Shown here piece after piece: positions 34,846-46,763 of a DNA stretch of 64,000 nucleotides. Location: the NCBI GenBank assembly GCA_025738555.1, contig JAOVFP010000010.1, forward strand, positions 4,475,501 through 4,539,500. The letters run 5' to 3'. The notes beneath the pieces are model-generated. The model was not told the DNA's origin, did not search any database, and saw nothing but the letters and a program-made list of their open reading frames with translations. The position numbers and the translations under genes were made by a program. This DNA is from Cyathus striatus (Eukaryota; Basidiomycota; Agaricomycetes; Agaricales; Nidulariaceae). Numbering within the stretch: the first letter of the stretch is position 1; each line of letters opens with the position of its first letter.

Positions 34846-36307
34846 TCACATTCGTTCACTGGCCGTCTCCGAGTCCACTCTCGTTGACTCCTCACTCTTC
34901 AACGACTCGAAAAGTGCATTACACTTCTTCACCAGCTCCTCACCTTCAGCAGCATGCTTATCCCAATCCTTAACATCGCTTAACACAACCATCTCCTCAC
35001 CCCAACGACTGGTCCCTGCTCCGAACCTCACAGGTTTTAAACCGAGATTCGCATCAGAATATTTACCATTTGTAGATGTAAACCCAGAGGCAAAGGTTAT
35101 GAAAATAAGAGGTGCCAGGGAAAGGTAAACGGCGGCGATTGCGGCCTTGACGGGTTGAATAGTATGATGCGGGGAGCCGAAAAATCGTCCCTAGGGTAAT
35201 AAGTAAGTCTCTACACATGATCCAGACACTGAATCAGTGCTCACAATATAGAATAGCATCACTTTTAGCACGTCGAGCACTGGATTAACAAGAGCTGCAC
35301 TAACATTCGTCGAGCATACACCAGGATGTGATATGAAATGACGGATTGGCTTTATGGAATTCGCTGCTGCGTAGCGATCGAGGGTAATTGCAACGAGGTC
35401 AATTTGGTACTTCGAACTCTCGTACGAATGTTCGGTTTCCTTGAGTTGCCAGTCTTCAGAATCATAGAACTTCGGAGACGCCTCTAAAGACGATGACCAG
35501 ATAACCCGCCCACCGATGGGTGAAGCAGCCAGAAGTGATTCTACAGCACGGAACTGCCCTAGGTTAAAATGAAAGAAAGTGAGAGGATATGAAATTCACG
35601 TACCAACGCGAAATGACCGAATAAATTGCATTGCCATACCCAACCTAGTCCATCAACACTCATCTCTCCTTTATATTGGACGTAGAATGTAGGTGCGGTA
35701 ATCGCATCCATGGGGCTTGACAGCAGTTGGCGTATGCAGTCGGGCCAGTGTATATGACTGAAACTTGCAACTCCAGCATTAAATATTACATGTGAAATAT
35801 ATGGATGTCTAAAATATACAGACTGTAAGCAACCAAAAGATAGAAAGTTTCCGGCTTACTTTAGTGACATTTCAGTGGAAAATCTAAGGACAGTACTGAT
35901 AGATGCAAGATCCAAGTATGATATCTGAATGTCAACATTTTTACGGAACTTCTGGGCGTGGCCATCATAATTTGGCAGGGCGCGCAGCATTTCGACGTGC
36001 TTGTCAAGAGACTGATAAAGGTCTTTCCGTGCGGTTTCTGCGCGTTTGGTGCTTCTGCAGGCCATTATAAGGGTTATGCCGTCATATGTTATAGAGTTGT
36101 TAATGTCTTCATCTTGGGTACGCGGAGAACAGCTTTGAGGAAGGGCGTCCGATGGATGAGCCTGGCATAACTGAAAGAGCAAACGTTGGCATATTCCGAA
36201 TCCTACGCCACTGAAATGAGGATCAACAAAGAGATTTGAGGAAACTAAAGTATAGTGTACCCATTTGCACCTGTCACGACAACAATAGGCTTAGAAGTGA
36301 CTAACAT
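34846..36307 (-). CDS. erg27: 3-keto-steroid reductase (Erg27)
   Basis: An NADPH-dependent short-chain dehydrogenase that reduces the C-3 ketone during C-4 demethylation in ergosterol synthesis, at the ER and lipid droplets with Erg25/26/28. Exons are 36261-36307, 35860-36210, 35604-35808, 35245-35553 and 34846-35190, giving 418 aa. The cofactor motif VVVTGANGGVGFGICQRL is completed across intron 1. ITLIMACRSTKRAE and VIFNAGVA follow, then the catalytic WSSSLEAS serine and YESSK (Tyr/Lys), and HPGVCSTN. A hydrophobic segment near PLIFITFASGF is the likely membrane contact. The length is typical of Erg27 and longer than generic SDRs. Confidence 0.92.
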
Positions 36308-36985
36308 GATAGGGAATAATGTTAGATTCTTAGAAGGAGAGTGGCTGAAGTTTGGAAGGTGCTTGGGAATGTCGACGTCGTACGACTTCGGAATGACTAT
36401 TAGTTATAAGTAACTTACTTAAAATAACTTCCGACATGAAAGGACGCGCTTCATTTGATTTTCAGGGCTCGTCGACATCACGCGTAAGTCTACTTTATAC
36501 TCAGTAATTTTAAATTACAATCCAACAGCATGTATAATGTGGAGAAGAAAAAGTAATCTGTGCAAATTTAAAAGGGTTCAAGTATCATAAAAAATGAAGT
36601 AGCTTCCTTGTTTAACTTACTAGTAATTGCTAACCGACAATGGCTAATGTTTCATAGAGCTACATGCACCGTATCTTCATAAAATTACAGAAAATGTGAA
36701 ATGCACTGTCTCGCGAGACATGAAGACGATTCGAGCCCAATGAAGAAGAAAAAGTCCCAACCGCCCAATCACACCTATCAGATACAAAAGTCAAACAGAC
36801 GACTAAAATGTAGCATAATACCAAATTGAATGAGACATATACAGAACGAAGGGAAAACCAAATTTGAGAACATAGAACCATCGAGTGAGAAAATATAGTT
36901 ACCCGGCAACCTTGTGGTAGCAGATCGAGCTGAGCTTCACCAACGCATACCCCGCTACAACCACCCACAAGGTTGCCCAAGACCG
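36308..36985. other. Intergenic between ssk1 3' end and erg27 start
   Basis: AT-rich, with no gene recognised. Contains the erg27 promoter and the ssk1 3' untranslated region. Confidence 0.5.
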
Positions 36986-39900
36986 TCACGGCGGTAAACC
37001 TAGATCAGATGGGACAGGAGGAAGCGTGGAACCTGTTGGTGTATCATCATTGTCAGAACCAGTTTTTCGTGTTTCTTCTGGCTCGGAATCCTGACGAAGT
37101 CCAACCGGCTGAGAGGGTGGGTGTGCTATAGGGGTCCGTGAGGGCTCGGCGCCTTCCCCGAACTGTGCAGAAGATTCAGCTTTAGCTGTATCTATGATAA
37201 CGTAACATTAATCAATAATGCCGCAGTCAAATGTACCTTAGGTCTCCATACCGTTGTCTAAACCAGGACAATATTGTCAACTAATTGTTTAAGCTACCAA
37301 TTTGTCAAGATGCGAACTTACCATCAACATCCATGCTAGTTGATACCGACTTAGGCTCAGTAGCCGTGGATATTGCTTGACCTTCCAAGGAGTTTGATCG
37401 ACTAGGAGCAGTTGGAAAGGGAAAAGCCCGAGCCTTGCTAGTGGATGGCGAGGCAAGGAAAACACCACTTGCCAACTCGCTGCTAGCAACCGGTCCAGCA
37501 ATTGGCATAATCGACGGAGTAATACTCATCGACAAGCCAGAAGGGCCCGACCCTATGGGCGTTGCTGGAGAAACCGGCTCTTCTTTAACTGAAGTTGTAG
37601 GTGGTGTAGCACGTCCTTGAGGAACATGAAGCCTTTCCGCTACATTGCGAGCAGCGTTAGTGTTTGAGAAACTTCTTACCGTATCCCACATCTGTAAAGC
37701 CTTGATGGAACCCCATTCAATAATCTTGCTATTTAACCAATGAAGGGATACGGGCTTGGTTAAGAAGTCGTTACAGCCCGCTGCTAAAGCCGCAACTCGA
37801 TCGCTCTGTAATGAAGAGGCCGTCAATGCGACGATGATTACGGATGAACGAAACGGTGATGTTGCTGGCCTCGAATCCGTGGGTGAAGTGCACGAAGAAG
37901 CTCCAGAAGGTGTTCGAACGCCTTCGGAGGGTGTTAGAGGTCCAAAAGCCATAGTACTTTCTAGCCTTCGAATCTCTTTCGTCGCCTCAATTCCATCCAT
38001 GACCGGCATTTGAATATCCATCTAGGTAGTATTAAAGTTAGCGGTCATTTGTTAAAAATCGCGAAATACTCACAAGAATGAGGTGGAAACCTCCAGTTTT
38101 CCACTTTTGAACAGCTTCAAGCCCGTTCTTTGCGATATCATATTTGATTTTCTTCTTCCGCATGAATGTAGAAAGAATGGTCTGGTTAATGTTATTATCT
38201 ACCGGACAAAAAGTTAGAGTGCAATTTGAGTACACATGTCAGCCAGAAACTCACCGTCTACAATGAGCACGCTAATCGGCGGAACGACATTGCCATCAGT
38301 AGCACCCAACACCTTCTTCAAGCTTATACCAGTGCCAAGATCGGTCCTCTTACCCAGCGCACGTCGCGAAGATGCTCCATTTTCACCCGGAGACACAGGC
38401 GGTGATCTACGAGGAATTTCTGCAGTAAATCTTCTCGGTGGAGAAGTTAATGGCTTTGGCACGATTTCACCCCGAGGAGAAGAAGGTTTTCTCGGGGCGG
38501 CTATTGGAGAGGTAATGATAGGACTCTTGGCTTCGAGTGCTGGAGATGAAGGCGTCTGAGGAGCACCTAAGGAAGAGAATGAAATTGTTTTTCCATTGCC
38601 GTTGGACGGAACTCGTGAGACTACAGCAGACACTTGACGTGGAACAGATGTAGTTGTCCCTTTATCTTTCTCCACTGATTGGTTGGATGTTGTACGAGAA
38701 GTTTTCGTACGCGGAAAGTAAATACCTGTGGTTTGGCCGTCGGGACTCTGGATTAGGAACCCAGAGGACGGTGACGATCCGATCTGCTTCGCTGCTTCTG
38801 AGAAATATTCTACATTGTCTGGTAAACCAAGAGGCGAAGCAGGAGCTGGATGCGTAGGTACATGATCTAGTCCATCTTTACCAGACTTGGACGATGTATC
38901 TGAGTTCGAGCGCGTTCCGGACGGTCGGCCAGACATAGACGAAGAAATGTATGCATTCGCCTCATGATAGGAATGGAAGAAGGATCCCGAATGATGAACG
39001 CTAGGACTCATAGGTGAGGTGGCAATAGGAGAAAAGAAAGGATCGACTGTCGGTTTGGTAACTGCGGTGTGAAGAGCAGTGAGGAATCTTCGTGGACCCG
39101 CCGGCTTGGGGAGAATCATCACCTCTGGCAAAGGCGTGGATGTTGCTCCATAGGTTACCATTACAGATTGGATAACATCCTTGATTAGCTTATAATTAGA
39201 TAAACTCGTAAAATGTACGATAACCACCGGCGGCGGTCGCATCAACGAAGTTGTCGAATGTCCACGGAGACGTGTAATTTGAGGTGAGGATTTACGATGA
39301 TGCGTAACGAGAGCAGGTCGCTTACGCACGGTAGATGCTACAACCGAAGGTTGTAATTCAGCATGGAGCGTGTTGAGCCGTTCCTTGAGCACGTTAACGT
39401 CGTCGTCGACGAATACAAAAGACAAAGGATCTGATCCACTTTGTCTCGCTTCAACTTTGCTAGGAACTCCAGAAGGTGGAGTAGGTTCCGTATTAGCACC
39501 ATAAGTAGATAGGGAGGGTATGGTAGGACTAATTCGGCTATCCATTGTCGAAGAGGTTGATACGTCATCTGGACTTGGGTCGGTTACACCGTCAGTATTG
39601 CCATCGGGAGAGACGTGAGTGACATCCATTCCCCAAGCTGTAAGATAGCTTGTGATATGCTGCGCAAAAGATCCCTTAGCGCTAGCGTATAATGTCACTC
39701 TCTTCCCCTTCAATGTCTCTATAAATGCAGCTAGCTGCTCAATAGTTGGCTCGGATACGAACGGCTCATCCTCTGGAAGCTCTACCGAAGGTGTTGGCGC
39801 AGGTTTCGCACCACGTTCCAGCGTAAGGCCTAGATCACAGACCCTTCCTACAGTTGAACCTTCATCGAAGGGTACATCGGAATTAAGCGAGCCCCCTATT

Positions 39901-41166
39901 TGATGAAGCAGACGGCGAAGAAGTACACTGTTAAAGGAAGGGTCAGGTCGAACAACTCGTGTGATCGTGGAAGTTATAGGTTCGCCCTCGCGCGTTGGAG
40001 AGTCAAGACTTCCAAATTTGTGTGTTATCCTGAATACACAGCGCAGAGTACCATCTGCATCTGTTGGGGATGATGCAATAGAATCATCCTCAGAATCGAG
40101 AGGATTAGATATCGAGGCGCTGGTATAATCTCCCAGGGTAAACACTGAAGGACCAACGAGAAGACCCAATTCTATGGAGTCTCCACGTTCCGCAGAATTC
40201 AAAACTTGTCTGATAACCTGCGCAAAGCATGAATGGATGTCATGGCCCATAAATAAAGTTAAAACTTACATGAGATAAGGCATATGAGATCGCACTCTCA
40301 TTTCCCGACACGAACACATGTTTAAGACCTGCATCTCCGTGGTACAACACCAAGTCTACACCGGCATGAGCAGCAGCACCACTCAGTCCATCTCCCACGC
40401 TCTGCAGCATCTCTCCTATATCGAAGTCGTTAACATTCTCATCAGGTATCGATGGTTTGGAAAGTTCTTCGATACTTGATAACCCATGACCCCCCGTAAA
40501 CGAAGCTATGTTCGCAGAAATGTAATTGAGGTTTTTCATTGCTGTGAAAATAGCGGACATGGAAGAAGTAGGGACGGAAAGTGAACAAGCAGAGAACTGT
40601 TCCTTTGCAGGGTCAAGGATCTGCGCAGGAGACACTTGCAGCATGGTCTGGATCGCCATTTGCACGGAGTCCGCGAGTTCCATGGAAAGATCCTGAAGGT
40701 GGGAAGACTCCTTTGAAGATGATGTGAAAGACGGTGCCCGTAAAGGTCCTGCGCGGTGAGGATGCCGAAGGTGATTTAGTTGTGAAGTCAATGGCATAGA
40801 AAGCGTTCTGGACAGTTGTGTACGTGAATGAAGAATACCTGGCCTAGGAGGAGGACGCATAGCAGTTGAGGTCGATGATTGAGGCGCCACTCCAGAAAAA
40901 TGGTAATCCCCTTCTTCGCCACCTGATTCTCCGTATACCGACTCACCCTCCGACATAATGTGATCTCCATCTGAAGAGCCTAGTGTAGGTCGTTCGATGG
41001 ATGAATGTATCACTGAAGGACCAGGAACAGATCTCGAGGTCTCGGAAGCGTAAGAGACAATGAGCCCATTTGAAGGCGTGTGATCCAAGATGACTGGTTC
41101 CAAGATAACTGGTTCACCACCACTGACGGCTGGAAGACGAACAGTCGGAAGTTTGGGTCCATTCAT
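36986..41166 (-). CDS. ssk1: Ssk1-type response regulator of the HOG pathway
   Basis: The terminal receiver of the osmosensing phosphorelay, activating the MAPKKK Ssk2. Exons are 40270-41166, 38255-40217, 38074-38198, 37322-38021 and 36986-37191, giving 1,296 aa. An optional 6-nt exon at 37252-37257 would add two residues in frame. The long N-terminal part is Ser/Pro-rich. The receiver starts at ISVLIVDDNNINQTIL (acidic D953/D954). The phosphoacceptor is D997 in LILMDIQMPVMDG, with LTASS (Thr) and FLTKPVSLHWL (Lys) further on. Between the third and fourth strands lies an insert of about 45 residues with several TP/SP sites. The C-terminal tail is acidic and disordered. The start ATG at 41166 lies just inside a longer open frame beginning with GTG. 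Confidence 0.93.
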
Positions 41167-41592
41167 TACCACAATGGAAGTACTGAAGAGCGCTGAAACT
41201 GTAATGCAGGTGTAACCTGGTAAGCTGCTGATAACAAGAGGAATACGAAGACTTTTAAGAGAAAGAAAGAGTAGAAGGAAAAGAAAGAAGAGCGGTGAGA
41301 CGTTGAAAGGGAAAGAAAGCCCAGCGGGTGATATGAAGTGGGCGAGCTAACTTGCCCAACTTGCCAGTGAAGAGGAAGCTTCAGGATCGAGCGCGCGGGT
41401 GTATTTCAAACCTGAACAAATACCATTTCCGTTCATTTTTTCATCCGAACCTAATTCTCGTACAAATCTCGTATTACATTCTGCTTTCGGCCTACTAAAC
41501 ATACTATGTACCCTCGGTTTTAATCATTTCGCTTTCACCGGTTAACCGCAGCACACGTTCCTTCTCGTGCATCCAGATGCTAATCTAAGCCA
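41167..41592. other. Intergenic, upstream of ssk1
   Basis: Contains the ssk1 5' region, with purine-rich stretches at about 41250-41300, and the 3' end of the next minus-strand gene. Confidence 0.5.
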
Positions 41593-42754
41593 CTAAACTC
41601 GGTACATCGACATTCGTGACAGTTTCGACAGTCTTCCCACTGTAGGCGGACTGCCGTTGCTATTAATTTCAGATATTTCCGTAACTTCGCGAACTGGCGG
41701 AAGATGCGATATCCTTGTCGCTCTACTCGTTCTACTCTCTCGGAACGCTGACCGAACGGGCGTAGTAGGCATTGCTGGCATTAGAGGCGGAGGCGTATAC
41801 GTTGCATTTGGCGGAAAGGAAACACTCAATGGACTCGGTACAATAGATGTGCTCGGCTGCATCACTGGCAGTAATGAAGGACGTGCGCTTTGAGGTGGCA
41901 CCTCGTTGTTCCAAGAGTTCTCCCAATCAAGCTTCTCATCGAATCCTTCCGAACTTTCGTCTTGCGCTTGTGCTTTTTTGTAACGGTGTACCATGAGGCC
42001 GAGGCCACAACAGTACCCAATGACTATGATAGTTTAGTGTGATATAAATGACTAAATGCTGGAATATGCCTACCCAGTATCGGTACCACCCAGCTAGCAG
42101 CTAAAATGTATATCTTGGTCATGGAACACATTGCAATATCGTCGGGTTCTATCAAACTAATTGTTAGCTAACTGCATTGGGCATTATGATACTTCATTTT
42201 CTACCCTTCGATAAACACGAAAATTTGCCACTCCAAAATGCATATGCACCCGCAATTCCTTTTGACTAATCAGCTGATTTATGTAGAATGTGGCAGTGGT
42301 ACATACCACAATTCAGTACGAGCAAGAGAAAACACCTTGCAGCATCAAGCCACGGTCTGAACTTCTTAATTATGCTGTAGATACCATCAGTTTTTGCAAA
42401 CGAGAAATAATCGAATACCGACAGTACTATCAATATTATCACAGTCATAGTGTTTGTGAGAAGAAGAAGAACGATCAGCGTTCCTTCATAGCAGTATATG
42501 AGCACGCAGTCATAAAGCCACTATATGAAAGATAAACTCACTCTGCGATGAATCCAATATATCCCACTTTGCAAATACTAAAAGACATAGCAGTAGAATC
42601 CATAGGAACGCAGTTAATATAATACATGCTAAGTGTCGAAGCTCGTTAAGTACGTGTCAAATAACGACGGAAATAACTCACAAAATGTAATGGTCCTAAT
42701 CTTTGAAAATACAGGTGAGTACTTTGGTTGCGTCAGGTCTACAATAGAGGTCAT
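41593..42754 (-). CDS. Multi-span membrane protein of unknown function
   Basis: I cannot name it. Exons are 42682-42754, 42542-42628, 42307-42483, 42074-42148 and 41593-42023, giving 280 aa with consistent phases. Four hydrophobic spans are visible: IILTAFLWILLLCLLVFA, LIVLLLLTNTMTVIILIVL, ARCFLLLVLNCG and YILAASWVVPILVIGYCC. A cytosolic tail of about 130 residues follows, acidic then Pro/Ser/Thr-rich. Upstream of the chosen ATG the frame stays open and plausible (about 42755-42890, including SISHSRSLLCDKLYNISIARISFIS), so a 5' exon may be missing and the protein may have more spans. A CATATAAAG TATA-like box lies at about 42948-42956. A likely degenerate relative is at 46013-46349. Confidence 0.7.
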
Positions 42755-42756
42755 GA

Positions 42757-43096
42757 CAGATATAAATGAAATGCGAGCAATTGAAATATTATACAACTTG
42801 TCACAGAGCAGAGAACGAGAATGTGAGATTGATGTATCAGCTATATGTGAGAGTAGAAAGTGGTTGTCTGCCTGAGACAAGGTGGATTGCAAGGTTGACT
42901 TAATAGAATGAAGCCTGCATTAGGGTGTAGTTGACAATGAGTGAACTTTATATGTCCGATGCCACAGGAGAACAAAAGAGTACTTAGTACGTATAACATG
43001 GTGTACAACATTGATACAACGCAAGCAGAAGAACAATGGAACCAAAATGTTGCCAAAACGGAATAAAATTGCCATCAAATATTACGTAATACAGTC
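42757..43096. other. Upstream region of the membrane protein gene
   Basis: An open frame continues in phase to about 42890 and may be an unrecognised 5' exon. Beyond this no gene is seen. Confidence 0.4.
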
Positions 43097-43199
43097 ACCG
43101 GAAGCCGGTCGGTGACGTGACTTTGTGCACGTGATATAAAACGATACACGATTCAATCGTTCATATCACGTGCTTGTACGTAACCGACCGGCTTCCGGT
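43097..43199. repeat. 103-bp foldback hairpin
   Basis: The outer 17 bases (ACCGGAAGCCGGTCGGT and complement) pair perfectly. After a short mismatch an inner GCACGTGATAT/ATATCACGTGC pair follows, closed by CGAT...ATCG. This is a MITE-like or cruciform-forming element. Target duplications are not clear. Confidence 0.8.
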
Positions 43200-43524
43200 C
43201 TAGTGCAACAGTGCAAAGATAATCAATTTTGTTCATTCCTTTTCTATTTTATACAAGAAATATTTCTCAATACAACTGCACAAAAATAAAATGCATTATA
43301 TATTTCTATCTTATATAAAATGCTTTACAGTGCACAATGCTTACATCAAATGCACCAGTTTCAAAAAATAAGATGTCTTAAATCTGACAGTTATGATGTA
43401 ACTGTGCTTAATAAAATTCATATGTAAATATCTACACAATATATTGAAAACATGGAGAATTTTGAATGAGACAGTAAGTGTTTCTGTGGCAGATATTTGG
43501 GCATATGTGGTGTAGTGCATTACT

Positions 43525-44261
43525 GGGTGACTTTCCGCTGGGTTCAGAATCCTAGAATATTTTTCTAAACCTTAAGTGAGTGGCGTTCGAAAAAAATAGG
43601 TTTGAGTTTCTAACCGTAATGCAGCCTTCGTCAATTCCAAAATCCCTGAGCATGATCATTATCTTATCATATGCTACCTTCACACCTCCTTCCTGACTAC
43701 ATTGACTATTAGTATGGGTATCGTGAATGTACTGTTTCCAGAATGCTTCAGCATGTAAGGTATGTATATCTACATCATTGTACATGTTAATGGTAATACG
43801 ATATACTTCTGTATCTGGAGTTTGAGCTGTGTCTTGTACATAACTGTCAGAATTTCATACAATTTCATTAGCTATGTCAATTGTTTTCTCTAGAAGCTGG
43901 TTGGAAATTAGGTTAAATATAAGCAGAGTTTATAAATTTCATTGCAACAAAAATTCACAATGGAAATGTTGGAAACTTGTTGTTGAAGCGACTGTTTTCA
44001 CTATTGTGGAGGAGGGAGTACGGTACTGGGAATCTTGAGATGAAAGGGTCCTGCAGGGACAGTTGACGTCAGAGGTTGAAAATGAGCTGTTTAGAACTGG
44101 AAGGGGGGTTGGGAGGCCTCTTCCAGATTGACATCTAGGATGGGGTCAGTTTTAAGCTCAGCTGTCAGCTAAGACAAATTAGGACAACAGCACTACGGCC
44201 AACCTCGCTTAAGGCATTTAGAAATTTATTCTAGGGTTCTAAACGCAGTGGAAAGTCACCC
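43525..44261. mobile_element. TIR element with possible 3-bp duplication
   Basis: The ends pair imperfectly over about 35 bases, starting GGGTGACTTTCC and continuing through a shared CCTAGAAT block. ACT occurs directly outside both ends (43522-43524 and 44262-44264). A 3-bp duplication and G-rich start would suit PIF/Harbinger, but ACT also could be chance. No transposase is seen. Confidence 0.6.
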
Positions 44262-44264
44262 ACT

Positions 44265-44783
44265 GCCTGAGCAATCAAATCTAGATGATTAGTTTACATC
44301 ATAGGGTCCAGACAAATACTACTTGATTAATTATTGCCGTGCCTTAGTTCAGCTCGGTGTTGCACTCTGGTAATAAATCAGTAAGGCCGACAAGCGGCAA
44401 GGCCTGCTACCTAACACAACCTGATTCTCTCCAATAAATATATAATATATCATTTATATATGTAGTTAGACCTGTTGAAAGTGCACAAGCAGGTGTATCA
44501 CTGAAAGTTTATTGAATGGGACATCACATAAATTTATTCTTAATGATCCCAGAATTTCCAGTCATCCTTAGTACCTACAGGTGTTACTCATCAATAACTT
44601 CACTATCATCTCGGCCCAATTTCCAAGGCCCACAAGCTACAATCAGTATAAATTGGTGAGAGAATAAGTATGTGAGGTCACATAGAGTTCACAAGAGCAG
44701 ATCCATACAATGATGCACCAAACATGGTAAGTATGTAGTAGCTCCAAGCAGTTAGGATATGGGAATGATTAATATTTCAAGCT
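44265..44783. other. AT-rich intergenic, no gene
   Basis: Spacer between two transposon remnants, with no recognisable gene. Confidence 0.5.
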
Positions 44784-44785
44784 TA

Positions 44786-45710
44786 CACATGGTTGCCAAA
44801 AGTAATGGCAATCATGCATTTTTCCTACCAAAAATGCGAGGTGTTCTCACATTAATTAAAATGTAGCACACTACACTCTGTGCAGACCACCTTGAAATTC
44901 TGTATATATACTTTCCATAATGTATACTACTGGAACAAAACTTTATAACATATTGGACTTATTTAATGGCATGATATACACCATCTAATTCACCAGCTAT
45001 ATTTGTGTCATACAATCTATAAATTAGCCTACAGAAGTTGTTCTTGTTGGTATTTCTACCTGATATCTTGGACATATCATGTACTATATATGTAGAATAA
45101 ACTATTTAAGTATCAAAGGATACAGGCAATTATATACTGAGATACTATAATGATATTTATGTAAGCCTTCTTAATTGTTAAACCTGAGAAATTGCATATT
45201 TAACTGCTATATAGACTAATGTAACACTGCAGAAATTCCTGAGGATATGTAGAACTCATGCTTCAGAATAGTACTGTACACACAGTATGATATTTACTGG
45301 TAGGAGATGAAACACACATATCAATTATGTGTCTTGTTTTCGGTACAATAATGAAGCAATCTTTAAATCATCTGGATATTATATTAGGCGGTATACAAGT
45401 TATGTCTCAGAGAAATTTAATTTTTGAACAGTTCTGTAGCTCTCAAAGTGCTCTGCTGGTCAATGAATCATTTCCCATAAGAAAATGCAGCTTCATAGAA
45501 AAACTGCTTATAATATGCCACCAAGATATTAAATTCAATCCTAACTTTACATACACGTAGTTCAGACCATTTAAAATATATAATCAAAATTTCGAGGTAT
45601 TCCGAGCTGTGTGTAATGTGCTACAACCCAGGCCGCTTGACGATGCAAGAAACCATTCTCGTTATGTGTGGGAATTGTTGTTGGTTGCCATCATTTTTGG
45701 CAACCACGTG
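44786..45710. mobile_element. TA-flanked element, 925 bp, long imperfect TIRs
   Basis: The ends start CACATGGTTGCCAAAA and, inverted, CACGTGGTTGCCAAAA, with TA directly outside (44784-44785 and 45711-45712). Inverted similarity extends about 140 bases inward with interruptions, including TGTAGCACA and ACCT-GAAAT blocks. The interior is AT-rich with no transposase. Probably a Tc1/mariner-type or similar non-autonomous element. Confidence 0.8.
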
Positions 45711-45712
45711 TA

Positions 45713-46012
45713 TTTAAACTCCGGTTGATGGGAGGTGTTCGCTCTGCAAAAAACGAGTTTTCATCGCCCTACATAACCCTACTACCTTAAAAGGTAGCGG
45801 GAATTACCCCAAATTCACCATTCGGAAAGATATTCATGTGGAAGGTGCAGATCTAAACCTAGAGCCTTGAGATTCCACAGACATTTAATTTATATCATAC
45901 ATAATGTATATATAAAATTTCAGAGCAAACGAATGTATTAGTCATGTACAGTTTACGAAACAAAATTTGGCGTTGCATAAGATGGTGAATGACTGTATAT
46001 ATATATATTAGT
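45713..46012. other. AT-rich spacer with (TA)n
   Basis: Contains a hairpin CTACCTTAAAAGGTAG near 45782, in a sequence context like that near 3265 (AACCCTACT...GGGAAT), and a TA repeat at 45995-46009. No gene. Confidence 0.5.
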
Positions 46013-46349
46013 TCACGGGCCACTATCCAGTACCGAACTCGCATGATCGTATCCAAATCCTATCTGCATGTCTTGCATCCTAATATTTTTGTACATAGGT
46101 GAATATCTCTGGAAACGAGTTACAGCCGGAATTGATGATATAGAAATTATCCGTAAAATTATCGTACGACCAGGAGAGTGATTACGACACCTAACATTGA
46201 CAGTCAGAAAGCAGAAAGGTAAAATGTACATGACGCTTACCTACAAGCTGCTCTACGGACATGGGTAGTGTGGATGATCTCCTGTACGGACTGGTGTTGA
46301 CCTTGGGAAGTGCGTTCGACAACCGTCTTACAAAGAAAGTGCATCATTT
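46013..46349 (-). pseudogene. Possible degenerate copy of the membrane protein gene
   Basis: Two stretches can be spliced in frame (first exon to about 46242, donor GTAAGC; second exon about 46013-46190) to a reading of under 100 residues. The second contains LRIISISSIPAVTRFQRYSPMY. This resembles the ARISFISVMTSIVDLTQPKYSPVF segment at the N-terminal side of the membrane protein gene at 41593-42754. None of the membrane spans follow. I read it as a fragment or decayed paralog, but with little sequence to go on. Confidence 0.35.
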
Positions 46350-46763
46350 ATCCTGCAGTTCCTCGCTGATAGAATGAGAAGGAGAAATGGTTATTTGCTC
46401 TCAGGCTGAGAATGATGACTTGTCCACGAGAAAGGACAAGAATGATGGAGATGGAGTAGGTCTTCATATCGACGGGTTTCGGTCGATATAAGTTGAGATC
46501 AGAAGCAAGAGCTGATTTACAGGAAGAACGAGAAGAGAAAAGTTTTCACGAAACCAGAGAAGCTACTTATTTGAAGGCACATCATCCCGACTTTATTCCG
46601 CAGTGCGCGGTGAGTACATAAGTATTCATCTCACTCTGTATGCCTTGTTTTCTTCTGATTGAGCATGTATTTTCAAAAACACTGTTCATCCTTGAGTAGT
46701 CAGTCTAACATTTGAGCAAGGATTAATGGTATATAATATAATAGTAATAGAATAATGTTACTT
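46350..46763. other. Intergenic, no supported gene
   Basis: Short frames only. Contains the 3' side of lcp5. Confidence 0.45.

Noticed and set aside
36660..36989. 109-codon minus-strand frame beyond the ssk1 stop
   Set aside because: Out of frame with the last ssk1 exon and without motifs; probably the 3' untranslated region.
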